DNA of 59,007 bases from Acrasis kona. Lineage: Eukaryota; Heterolobosea; Eutetramitea; Acrasida; Acrasidae. Under the pieces are notes generated by a model that was given only the letters and a program-made list of their open reading frames with translations, did no database searches and was not told where the DNA came from. Positions 20,080 through 30,092 of this stretch are shown piece after piece. The DNA lies in the NCBI GenBank assembly GCA_026419775.2, contig JAOPGA020000237.1, positions 1 to 59,007 on the forward strand, in the 5' to 3' direction. Every line of letters starts with the position of its first letter. Position 1 is the first letter of the stretch. Made by a program: the position numbers and the translations under genes.

Positions 20080-21519
20080 ATGACAGAGACCATAAGAATA
20101 TATTATGGGAGCTCAAGTGTAGAGTTCAAGTATCCAGGCGAACCTGTTTCTCTGGATAGTATGAGCGCAATAATTAGAAGACGCTTAAACCTCCATGATA
20201 TGTTTACTTTTTACCTAATACAAGGCAAATCAGCAGAAATCCACGCGAAGAATGAAGACGAAATAGTATTGGGAGGCATTGTTGCAGGAGAGTACACAAT
20301 ACGCCCCTTGGATGAGGTTTCTGACTGCGAAAAACTAATAAAAGATAAGAAGCCGGTCAAGTCACATATTTGGCGTTTGATTCGGTGTGTGAACGAAGAA
20401 GCTAAGAACTTGACAGTAGTGTCAAAATATTTAATCACTCAAAGGAGACAAGATAGATTAGAAGTTCAAATGTTGGTGGGATTCAATTTACCAGAACAGA
20501 TGGCAATGAGAAAATTTACAATTACTCTGAAAATTGATGACCAAAATGCAGAGATATTAACCGCCATGCCAGAAACAACAGAGAAGCAATACACGTTGCA
20601 TAATTCTAGTGAGTTCAACGGCACATTAGGGTTCACGGTTGGACAAACGCCGTCAGGCAGTGTAGGTGTTTCCCACACCTCCGGGAAGACTGTTGATACA
20701 GAGGTCGCAGAGTGGCAAACAATTTGTCGCCGCAAGAGCGAACGCGAGGTTACCTGGGTCATGCTCTTGTCACAGACGCAAGGATTGAAACCACATAAAA
20801 TTTTTTCAAAATATCCTGTTGCAGCATATGCATCTGCTTTCAAATTTGTTTTTGAAATTGCCATGAATCGTCAAAATGAACAAAAAAAATTAGAAGAGCA
20901 ACTCCAAGAAATCCAGAAACTTAAACAACAACTCCTGCAGCAACAAGGACCAGAAGAACAGATACAAGAACTTGAAGAACATGTAAAAGAACTTGAACGA
21001 AATCTAGGCCTTTTTCAACGAAATCGAAGAAACCTCCAACGACAGCAACTAGCGCTTCAAGAACAACAACGACATCTTGAACATCAACAAAAAGGACTCC
21101 AAGAACAGCGACGGAGACTTCAACAACGACCCCAACAGCAACAAAAATTGTTAAAAGATATCAAACAAAACTTAAGAAAAATCAAAGAAACACTACAAGA
21201 ACTCCGACAAAAGCAACATGGACTCGAAAAACAGATACAAGAGCTTCAGCCTCATAAGTTTCCACTCGTTCTGCCTATAAAATATCAGGCTGTATCAAGG
21301 TTTTCTCATTGGATCGCTTCTAATACAACAAACGGAAGTTTCGATATTGTTTACGAAAGAAAAGGAACAACGACTTCATCACCGCCAGAAACAGTAGTAC
21401 GACCAACAACAGTGCCACCAACAACAACAACAACAACAATAACAACAGTAACAACAACAGAAACAAAGATTATAACAACACCAGCGACAACAATAACAAC
21501 AACACTAACAACGCACTAA
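20080..21519 (+). CDS. Unknown beta-rich protein with inserted Gln/Glu coiled coil
   Basis: 479 residues, single exon. Residues 1-95 may be a ubiquitin-like/PB1-type fold (TIRIYYGSSSVEFKYPGEPV). Residues 100-265 are beta-rich with a glycine-rich, alternating pattern (GTLGFTVGQTPSGSVGVSHT) ending ASAFKFVFEIA. About 140 residues of Gln/Glu/Lys/Arg heptads follow (LEEQLQEIQKLKQQLLQQQ and similar), then more beta sequence (LPIKYQAVSRFSHW, SFDIVYERKG) and a Thr-rich tail. The coiled coil looks as though it is inserted in one beta domain. No signal peptide. I do not recognise the family; function unknown. Confidence 0.7.
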   Translation: MTETIRIYYGSSSVEFKYPGEPVSLDSMSAIIRRRLNLHDMFTFYLIQGKSAEIHAKNEDEIVLGGIVAGEYTIRPLDEVSDCEKLIKDKKPVKSHIWRLIRCVNEEAKNLTVVSKYLITQRRQDRLEVQMLVGFNLPEQMAMRKFTITLKIDDQNAEILTAMPETTEKQYTLHNSSEFNGTLGFTVGQTPSGSVGVSHTSGKTVDTEVAEWQTICRRKSEREVTWVMLLSQTQGLKPHKIFSKYPVAAYASAFKFVFEIAMNRQNEQKKLEEQLQEIQKLKQQLLQQQGPEEQIQELEEHVKELERNLGLFQRNRRNLQRQQLALQEQQRHLEHQQKGLQEQRRRLQQRPQQQQKLLKDIKQNLRKIKETLQELRQKQHGLEKQIQELQPHKFPLVLPIKYQAVSRFSHWIASNTTNGSFDIVYERKGTTTSSPPETVVRPTTVPPTTTTTTITTVTTTETKIITTPATTITTTLTTH

Positions 21520-21920
21520 CCAACAACAATTACAGCAGCAACGGAACCCATTTTGACAACAAATAAATGACCTTGAAAAATTTTATTACATAGGGCAGCG
21601 TCGAGTGACAACGTACGGACTTGTACAAGTCTTTGAAACTAATAAAAGCCATTCATGACAACATTGAGCAAATCTATCTCTTAGGTACCGACGCTCTTCT
21701 ATCATAATAATCGGTTTTTAAAAGACGACAATGAGAACACAAACACATATATGCATTACTTGCCCACTTTTTTGTACATGTTCCATCGTCTTTGTTGCTT
21801 AGTTGTGTCTACTTGTTACTATACACGCTAGATTGTGCATTCGTTCAAGACGTCTTCCGTGCATCTTAGTTGAGATTATTGAGATATAGGGCTTCGAACC
21901 GAACAAACTTATTCGTTTTA
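21520..21920. other. 3' flank and spacer
   Basis: The Thr-coding ACAACA repeat of the upstream gene continues past its stop for about 40 bases, with an AATAAA-like signal near 21560. The rest is AT-rich, with no recognised gene. Confidence 0.4.
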
Positions 21921-22218
21921 TTATATCGATTGTGAAATTGTATTCGTATTTTGGGACTTTGAAGTTCCTGCTGTTTTTCTGATGAACGCAGTTTTTCTAT
22001 CTACAATACCTTTTCTTGAAGTGTGTAATTCTTCCGCAAAAACGTCAGCATAGTTATCTTGATGCTGCTCTTAAAATCGTACAAAAGTCTCATACATAAT
22101 CCCCCTGCATTTCATAATGACGTGCCGCTTCAATATTTGTGGTGATTCCTTCTCGCTGAGTTTCATGTACCTCTTCGTGTGTTTTGAAGACTAAGTAATC
22201 GCCAATTACAGATGCCAT
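21921..22218 (-). CDS. Small hypothetical protein, two exons
   Basis: Exons 22218-22096 and 22067-21921, joined by a 28-base GT-AG intron (donor GTATGA, acceptor TAAGAG), give 89 residues: MASVIGDYLVFKTHEE... then ...DNYADVFAEELHTSRKGI. Without splicing the frame ends at TGA right after the donor. An AATAAA follows the stop. The hydrophilic helical product has no recognised motif. The model rests only on splice signals and frame continuity. Confidence 0.4.
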
Positions 22219-22360
22219 TGCCTGTGGCCTCCAAGTCCTTTAACGAAGCCGAAAAAAGAATAATCGGTTTTTTCTTTTGTTTATTTATTACAAAGACTCA
22301 ACCAAAGGTTCTTCATTTTTGAACATCAAGTTCGATTGCGATGAATCAACAATTTAACAA

Positions 22361-23948
22361 ATGAGAAACATAGACGAATCTATTAGCAGGAGATTGCTTT
22401 TGGTGTTTCCCAAGAAAGAAGTGAATGAAGAACCAAAAAATGCACAGCCACTGAATACAGGAGTGACTGCCAGACCAAAGAAGTTGCCGTGCAAGTCCTT
22501 TTTTTCCGGTAAGGGGTGCACAAGAGGCGCTAGCTGTAGGTATTCGCACGACAAGGAAACAAGTATGAATTGTAAATTCTTCAATTCTTCCGGAGGGTGT
22601 AAGAGAGGCGATGATTGTCAATTTTATCATGCTGCACCCACCAAAAAAAACATTGAATCTGCACCTGACATGGAACAATTTGTAAGTGTGCGCGACCTCG
22701 GTAGCATTGTACACAAGTCTCACCAAAGACCTGTTGTAGACGTCTGTTCTAACCGTTACAATACATTTGTTGTGGATGACTCTGGTGTCATTCGCCTTTA
22801 TAACAATAATGATTTGGTTGCACAACAATTAACTCTTGAAACTTTGGTGCCATGTCGTTTGATTGACATGACCAATCAGGATGTACGGTTTGTAAAAGTA
22901 GTGAGCAGCAGTAACTTGTTCATTGGTGCCTTTTCAATAGCATTAACCGACCAAGGTAAATGTTACAGTTTTGGTGAGTAGTCATCTTTTTAATTCAAAT
23001 GATTGACCAACGTTTAGGTTCCAGTGCTTTTGGACAGTTGGGTCACGGAGACTTTACTGATTGTTACGCACCCAAGCTCATAAGAATAAATAACTCAAGT
23101 GACTATGTAGTAGTGCAGGTTGAGTGTGGATCCGCACATGCTGTATTCTTGACTGAAGATGGAGAGGTCTACGGAACTGGTTCTAATGAGCAAGGACAAC
23201 TAGGATTTCCTGATCTTGAGCTTAGATGTATTTCCCCGACGCTTCTTCCCTTTGATAATAATTACAAGTCCATATTACCTTGGAAAATACAATGTGGTGA
23301 GGATCATACATTAATCATGACTAGGTGTGGTAGGGTATATGGTATGGGAAGGTAAAGTATTCAAAAATGATGTAAAAATGATTAATTTTTAATAGAAACA
23401 ATCGTGGTCAGCTTGGCTTACAGAAGGAAGGAGCAAAGGTTAGCAAACCAACATTGATCCCCATGAATGGATTCGTAACCGACATTTCTTCATCAAGTAA
23501 TCACTGCTTATTCCTATTGAACGACAAGAGAACTTTTGCTTGTGGAGATAACAACTTTGGACAAGTAGCAGCCGGAAGTCACATCAAATTTTTAACATGT
23601 CCCTTAGACATTAGCTTAGAGTCAGGACGTTCCATCATTGGGTTCCAAACAGGAGAATACGAAAGTTTACTTATATCCACCGGAAACGAAATCCTACTTT
23701 GTGGGAATGACATGTTTGGTCTACAGAAACAATGCTTTGAGGTAGTCACTCCAAAAACATTAGGCATCTATTACCCGACGAAAATATTTATAGAACAGCT
23801 TGAGGACAAGAAGTGGGAGATTGAACAGGTGTCGATGGGAACTCTTCACATGAACATTTTACTAAAAATCAAAACAACTGTTGGTGTATTTAGATCTAAT
23901 TTATTTAATTGTGGGTGGAATGATATTTCTTTTGTACATGATCATTAA
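22361..23948 (+). CDS. CCCH zinc finger plus RCC1-repeat protein
   Basis: Three exons: 22361-22973, 23018-23351, 23396-23948; both introns 44 bases; 499 residues, phases agree. Two CX8CX5CX3H fingers at 44-63 and 71-90 (CKSFFSGKGCTRGASC..H and CKFFNSSGGCKRGDDC..H) are of the RNA-binding type. The rest is an RCC1-type propeller of about five to six repeats, with FGSSAFGQLGHGD, VYGTGSNEQGQLG, VYGMGRNNRGQLG and FACGDNNFGQVA. RCC1 folds act in GTPase exchange, chromatin or ubiquitin pathways. Linking RNA-binding fingers to RCC1 suggests an RNA- or RNP-tethered role. Single-residue details of exchange activity cannot be judged. Confidence 0.82.
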
Positions 23949-24165
23949 AATGTAATTTTGAAGAATGTTCTTCTCTTTGTGTTATGAAGTTCTCTCTCAA
24001 TCAATAAGTTGCGGTCTATCCAATCGATTTAACATACATGATGCTGACCCTCAAAACGTAGATGTGTCCATAATAGTGCTTTTTTTGAATCTTTTTTTAG
24101 AAAATTATGAGCCTATTTTTGTGATCCCGATAGTGGGACATTGTGCACAATCAAATAACGAAGCT

Positions 24166-25083
24166 ATGGTACATGTTAACGAGAATACCGAAGTTATTAT
24201 TAACGTTCCAACTGAGAATGATGCACTAATGGATCAGCGAAGAGATATGACGCATAGGAAACATTCAATAAGGGGCATCTTGAAACACATTATACGGGGT
24301 CCCAAACATAAACCAGACATGACCAGGACAGATGAGAAGATACATGCAGAGATAAGAAGAGGTGCAGCAGAATTTGTTGGGACTTTTGTCATCTCGCTCA
24401 CATTGTCTATTATTGGTGTCACACACGCACTAACAAAAGAAAAGATATCCCTACCAATGCTTACTGCGGTAGTTGATGGTTTAACACATGCTGTTTTGAT
24501 TTATACTATATCTGCAGTGTCAGGTGGCCACTTTAATCCAACCCTTAGTCTAGCTTTTGCAGTGAAAGGAGCATTCACCCCATGGAGGTTGCTTTATTAC
24601 TGGTTCTCACAATTTGCAGGAGGTATACTAGGATGTCTTCTTGTGCATTCAGTTTTTGGAGACGCCGAACATTTAGGCGTGCCACATCCAATGAGTGTCA
24701 CAAATGTACAAGCACTCTTATTTGAGGTGATTGGCAGCTTTATTGACATTATGGTCATCCTGGCCGTAGCAGAAACTTCTTATATTGTAGGTACACATGC
24801 AGCCATAGCAGTTGCATTTGCTCACATTGTTATCGGTATACTATTTTCTGGTGCAGCCGAATCAAAGTTCAACATTGTACTTGCCGTCTCTCCAGTGATT
24901 TTAACAAAAACACATTTTGATACCATTTGGATTTATTTAACCGGTCCTGTACTTGGTGCCTTCATTGCGTTGTTAGTGTCCAGGATATTTATAACCAAGA
25001 GGGATAGAGAGGAAACTGTGAAGGAGGCCACGGGAACAAGCATGCTAAATCCTGCTGAGGATGAGGAAAGTGACGACGAATAA
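24166..25083 (+). CDS. Aquaporin-like (MIP family) protein with degenerate second NPA box
   Basis: 305 residues from the ATG at 24166. The frame is open upstream to 23965, but those codons follow the previous gene's stop and look like leader sequence. Six membrane segments start with RRGAAEFVGTFVISLTLSI. The first half-helix keeps SGGHFNPT in place of NPA. The second, expected as MNPAR, reads SKFNIVL: only the Asn remains, and the selectivity-filter Arg is absent. Basic N-terminal and acidic C-terminal tails (AEDEESDDE) are cytosolic. Water or solute transport is not assured; it may conduct other solutes or be a non-conducting homologue. Confidence 0.8.
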   Translation: MVHVNENTEVIINVPTENDALMDQRRDMTHRKHSIRGILKHIIRGPKHKPDMTRTDEKIHAEIRRGAAEFVGTFVISLTLSIIGVTHALTKEKISLPMLTAVVDGLTHAVLIYTISAVSGGHFNPTLSLAFAVKGAFTPWRLLYYWFSQFAGGILGCLLVHSVFGDAEHLGVPHPMSVTNVQALLFEVIGSFIDIMVILAVAETSYIVGTHAAIAVAFAHIVIGILFSGAAESKFNIVLAVSPVILTKTHFDTIWIYLTGPVLGAFIALLVSRIFITKRDREETVKEATGTSMLNPAEDEESDDE

Positions 25084-25179
25084 TAAATTACATTTTTGAT
25101 AATTATGTTGTGTGTTGGAACTGACCTACTGTCGTTAATAATTGTTATTTAGTGCAAGAGAGACCACTGAACCATTCAC

Positions 25180-26401
25180 ATGAATGTGACATTAGATCGG
25201 AACTGTTCAATAGTCCATTTTGTAAATAGCCAAATAATAGCAAAATCACAAAGTGGTGCGTCACAACCTTCAGCAAAAGCTAATTGTTTAATGATCGCAA
25301 TGAACATTAAACGGACGGTCAGGAGAGAGAAGAAGCAGCGTCCTGGTAATCTTCACCTGTCGCTAGAGTCTCCGTTGTCCCCTGAATCTCCCGTTAGCGA
25401 AAACGTTTTCATTACAGAAGAAGTAATTCGTACGATACAATCAAGCGATGTCCAATCTTTTGAATGGAGCGAGCTACACATAATGGAGAAGCTTGGTAGC
25501 GGAGCTTTTGGTACGGTTCATAAGGTATTACACAGTAAAGAGGGCGTCAAAAATATTTATGCAATGAAAAAAATCACACTAGAAGACACCGATTTAAATA
25601 ATCCAAAAAATATCATCTCTGAATTCAAGGCCTTGTATGAGTGTGACAGCGAAAACATTATCAAGATGCACGATGCGTTTTACAGGGAAGGAAACATTTA
25701 CATTGTAATGGAATACATGGACAATGGCAGCTTGGACGACATGATCAAATCTAGTCCAAAACTCACTGAAGTCGAGCTTGCTGGGATAGCAAAACAAATA
25801 TTATCTGGGCTGAACTACTTGCACGAAGAGAAGGGAATCGTTCATAGAGATATAAAACCAGCGGTAATTATTTTTATATCTTTATGGGCGTAACATTATT
25901 AGAACATTCTCGTGAACAGTGTAGGGCAATACAAGATTGCTGACTTTGTATGAATCCTTTTTAAAGTGATCTAATGTTTTTTAGGGAATGTCCGGGCATA
26001 ATCATGATAGTGTTGGTAGCAGAGGATGGGAAAACTTTCAAGGGACGTTCACATACATGAGCGTAAGTTGAATTCTTCTCTCAATTGTTGACATATTTCA
26101 GCCAGAGAGGATCCGAGGAGAAAAACACTCTTTCAAATCTGATGTATGGTCATTAGGCCTAAGTATAGTGGAATGTGCACTAGGTAGATTCCCAATCGAT
26201 TTAACAGAAAACACCATATGGGAGATGATGAGGTACCTGGAAAATTGTACTGACAAAGTTATACACTTACCAGATGATGAATTTTCGAAGGAATTTCAAG
26301 AATTTCTCTACGCCTGTCTACAATTAGATCCAAACAAACGTTCATCTGCTCTGGATCTTTTGCAATTCGACTTCATTACAAACAACAATAAAACAACGTG
26401 A
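25180..26401 (+). CDS. MAP kinase kinase (MEK/STE7-type protein kinase)
   Basis: Four exons: 25180-25863, 25903-25947, 25985-26062, 26102-26401; introns 39, 37 and 39 bases; 368 residues, phases agree. Kinase landmarks: GSGAFGTVHKV loop, AMKKI lysine, IYIVMEYMDNGSLDDMI hinge, HRDIKPA + NIL across intron 1, DF+G across intron 2, FTYMS + PERIRG across intron 3, SDVWSLGLSIVECALGRFPI. The GMSGH after DFG, the SPER box and the IVEMA-type helix are typical of MAP2Ks; Ser/Thr sites lie in the activation loop. Before the kinase, KRTVRREKKQRPGNLHLSL matches a MAPK docking (D) site. It should phosphorylate a MAPK. ATG codons near 25300 are alternative starts that keep the D-site. Confidence 0.88.
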
Positions 26402-26404
26402 ATT

Positions 26405-28296
26405 TTATTTGTCCTTGGTTGTCCTTTTTTCTTTTGTAATATACTCATCATACATTTCTTGAATAGCAACATCGACCTGACATCTTATGGGTAGTTTGTC
26501 CATTTTGCCAAGACAATCTAGAATAAATTTTCTAGAATCATTCTCTAGCAGTAGTGATGTGGTGGAAAAGTATTTGCTTGTGATGATCTCATCGTAATTC
26601 AGTATCAAATTGACCCATGCAACCAACTTGTTGTAGCTGAGAATAATTAATAAAATAACAAAATTAGCCAACATACCTCAGAGCCATCTGCATCAAGGTT
26701 CTAAATTTGTATTTGTTGTCGTTTTGAAATTCAGGACTACTTTGAGTAATTATAATTATGCTGGTTATGGCATAATAGCAAGTTAATTCTTCCGCGCTTA
26801 AAATACGCGTTCTATTAAGATGTCTAACTAATTACCTTGTTAAGAAATACTTTACAAGATTGTAGCTGTTACCTTTGAAAACGTTTCTAATCTCCTCAAA
26901 GAAACTCCAAACATGACCCCTATCAGCAAAAAAATAAACAATCGAAGAGCTGTTGTATCCGTCCATAAATATACCTTCTATAGAATCAATCAATAATTGC
27001 AGATGTACCCTGACAGATGGTGATTTGAATTCATCTGCAATCTCTGTCTCCTCCCTCATGTCATCAATACTAGATATAAAGTAATCGATGACAATGATGC
27101 ACCTTCGTTGAAGCATCACCAGTGTTTCATTCACAACTTGTACTTTGTCAATGTCCTCTACTGTAGATAAATTATTCTTAACGTCCTCTTTAAAATCGAC
27201 CAATCTATTTCTTAGCTGAGAATTCTCCAAGAAGGCAGCTGTTCTCAATTTTTCCATTTCAACTTGAACATCACGTAATATCTCCTCCAGTTTAGTCACC
27301 TGCAACGCGCTATTTTGCTGCTTCTCTTTTAGCTCTTCAATTTCTAAATCTCTTGCTTTTAGCTCCAGCTCGTGCCTGTGCATTAGTAGCATGATTTCAT
27401 TCTCTCTTTCATTCTTTTGAAATGCTTCTTCCTGTTCACTCTGAGTTATGATATCTTCAAGAGACTGACTCAGTTCATTGATGATATTCCTCATTATTTT
27501 ATACTCACTGGTACTGGGGTGATGGAGAACAATGTTGCTCTCTTCGAACTGGTTAGAGTAGGAAGGAGTGCGGTGATGAGAAGGTGTTATCAATGTAGAG
27601 CTTGTGCTAGTGTTTGCACTATCTGTTAGTAGAACGTCAGTATTGTTCATTTTGGTCCATCCTAGCCAAAATAAAATTCTAGCATGTGGTTCTACTCTTG
27701 ACAATTCTAATCTCCTTTCAATTTCAACACCTCCATTCGATATTCCGCTCTCTTCTGTCCACATGTTGTCGCTGACGTTATTGAAGTTGCTCATTACTAT
27801 TTCAATTGGTTCGCAGAATGAATTATTTTTCTGAGCGTTAAGTATTGATACGGTGGGCACTTACTGTGTTGGTCGTTTCGTCTTTGTATATGATGTTGAT
27901 TGCAAACTTTTTCTCCTCGTATTTGTGTTTTCCAAACTCGTCGACTGTATAATCCATGTTGACGTGGAACATCAAGTCCTTGTTGATGATCAAGTCGTGT
28001 TCTTTTCCCTTTTGCTCCCACACTACCCACGCTTCATTCACTGGTGGCTTGCTACTTTCGAGTTCGTCTTTAGGTCTGCTAATTAGTCTGAAAATTCCAG
28101 ATCGATCATTCATATCCAATTTACTGTCGCTTCTCCATGCCATCTCCAACTCATATTTGTCTTTCAAGCTAATTAGCTTCCTTACTCTTATTTTGATGAA
28201 ATATACTTCAGATTTTCTTTTCTGTATTAAATTCGAGATCGCATTCAACACCCCACTCCTCGTCTTTTTTTTGTGAGACGGCTCTGTTCCGCTCAT
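26405..28296 (-). CDS. NT-C2 domain coiled-coil protein (EEIG1/EHBP1-like)
   Basis: Four exons: 28296-27865, 27830-26836, 26811-26677, 26636-26405; introns 34, 24 and 40 bases; 597 residues, phases agree. Residues 25-185 form a C2-like beta domain (YFIKIRVRKLISL, ELEMAWRSDSK, AWVVWEQKGKEHDLII, KKFAINIIYKDETTNT, then RILFWLGWTKM) as in N-terminal C2 proteins. A coiled coil spans about 250-350, then an all-helical C-terminal region that resembles a DIL domain. Such proteins link membranes to actin or myosin traffic. The start ATG at 28296 opens the first conserved part. It converges with the MAPKK gene, only 3 bases apart. Confidence 0.68.
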
Positions 28297-28408
28297 GACA
28301 CAATTGTAACAGGAAATATTGATGAAGAGGTCAGTCAACCTACGCTGAAGACAAGAACAAAATATTTCAACACCTTAGCAAACGTTACATGAGACTATTT
28401 ATTTTACA

Positions 28409-29908
28409 TCACAACTTCTTGTCTTTGTTAAATTTATCGAAGTACCTCAGACATTCTGCGATTGGACCTTCGGAAGTGGTTATTCCTTTTTCTGCTCTTT
28501 CTTGTCCACACTTGACAACTAAATTATAATGGTCGTCGTCACGTATCGAAGCACTCAGGATTTTGGTCATTACAGCAGGACTGGCTCCAGACATTTCATA
28601 CAACACAACGAACGTGTACTTACAGAATCCCCCGCCAATGTCTTCGTACATTTGTGCTTGCATCAGGTCACCCTTAACGTGCTTCTTGTTGGTTGGAATG
28701 TTTGGTAAGTCCGCACTCTTTGCAATAAAAAAAATACTTCCGTCCTTTTCTCTTCTTACGGAACTAACGCATGTAAAGCAGCGGTTACTAAGAGGGAATG
28801 GGTAATTCACTACAATTAATTCTTTTGTGTTCAGGTACTTGCCATTCTCGAAGGCACCAAAGTAAGTGCGCTCCATGTTGTGTGTCATGTCTATTTCTTT
28901 GCTACATGGTGAACACTTCATTACATTAAACATTTCTTCTCTGTTAAAAGGCACCACGTAACTAATCCTTAGGTTCTTGTACCCCCTAGAATCTTCTTTT
29001 TTAGTTATGCTTTTCGTGTATGGTGTGTTAGAGGGCATGACTTCCCAAAGGCTTTCATCCTGAAAGTATTTGAGTTGCGCCTCAAAATCCTCATCACTGA
29101 CTTCGGGTTTGTTTGGGTCATATTGTATGAGAGAACCGATTGTGAGCAAATATTCTGGATTGTGCTTCAAATTACTCTCAATGTGCTCTTTAAATGTCGT
29201 TGAGGATAAAAACCCAGAGAGGCAGTTCTGTTTCATTTCCAGGTATACCGAAGCTCTTATATCGTCGAATAAGTCAGAAGGGCATTTTTCCTCGGTGTGT
29301 AATGGGACCCTAGCAATAACTTTTTCGCGTAAATCACTGCTCACATTGACTTCATGAGGTGATTCTGCCTCTAGAAATTCCTCTACAATCTTTTTCGCTG
29401 CTTTGAATCTTGTAACATTCCCAACATATGTTATATATTTCTATTGAGTGTAAGGTGTGAATAACCAAACCAACCAACCTCTAGTTGCATTAAGAAGAGA
29501 AAATGTTCTTCATTGTGTATTTTTTTAAGATAGGAATGAAAAGCATTTTTTAGTTCTTGATTCTCAAAGATGTTGTCCAAGCTTATATGAAAAGAATTTG
29601 GGTCTTTGGTGTCTAACTTCATGCTTTTCACAAAATAATCTGGCAACTTATTTGGAGTGAAAGAGAGACTTGTGACATGATAGCATAGAATCTAAAATAG
29701 GTTATTGATGTCCAGAGTGAGCGTTGTTGGTCTCTTGGTGGAGTAAATGCTTAACATGTAGTAAAAACATTAAGTGAACCTCGGCACGCATTGGGGCAAA
29801 ACCATAATTGAGTAACAAGCTTATTTTCGGTCGATTTCGCACAACCAAAATAAATGAAAGGTTCTTTATACTGCTAAAGTTGTTTGATTCGACATAAATA
29901 TTTTTCAT
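28409..29908 (-). CDS. RGS domain fused to START lipid-binding domain
   Basis: Three exons: 29908-29756, 29691-29479, 29440-28409; introns 64 and 38 bases; 465 residues, phases agree. Residues 1-70 contain one or two hydrophobic stretches. Residues 88-225 form an RGS fold: ISLDNIFENQELKNAFHSYL, HFLFLMQLE, FKAAKKIVEEFLEAESPHEV, DLFDDIRASVYLEMKQNCL, FLSSTTFKEHI. RGS domains speed GTP hydrolysis by G-alpha. Residues 270-450 form a START-like fold (LRISYVVPFNREEMFNVM, TKELIVVNYPFPLSNRCFT, KYTFVVLYEMSGASPAVM), which binds lipids or sterols. The fusion suggests lipid-controlled G-protein signalling. Family limits rest on motif reading; the START call is the less certain half. Confidence 0.72.
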
Positions 29909-30092
29909 TGTGAGGTTGGAGCTTGAACAAGATTGCGTCGGTGGAACAGAATGATCTAATCAATGGTCGATGCTTTGTGGTCCAAGATGTTTACGTGATG
30001 GACCCAATGTTTACAAACAGACAACTCCTTTTCTAACCCGGTGTCCGATTTCAAATGAACATCCTTACACTTACTCAACCCACTTTAAAGAA

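Noticed and set aside
29692-29908. Seven-pass receptor fused ahead of the RGS domain
   Set aside because: Only one or two hydrophobic segments are present before the RGS fold, and the divergent MFS gene leaves no room for more exons.
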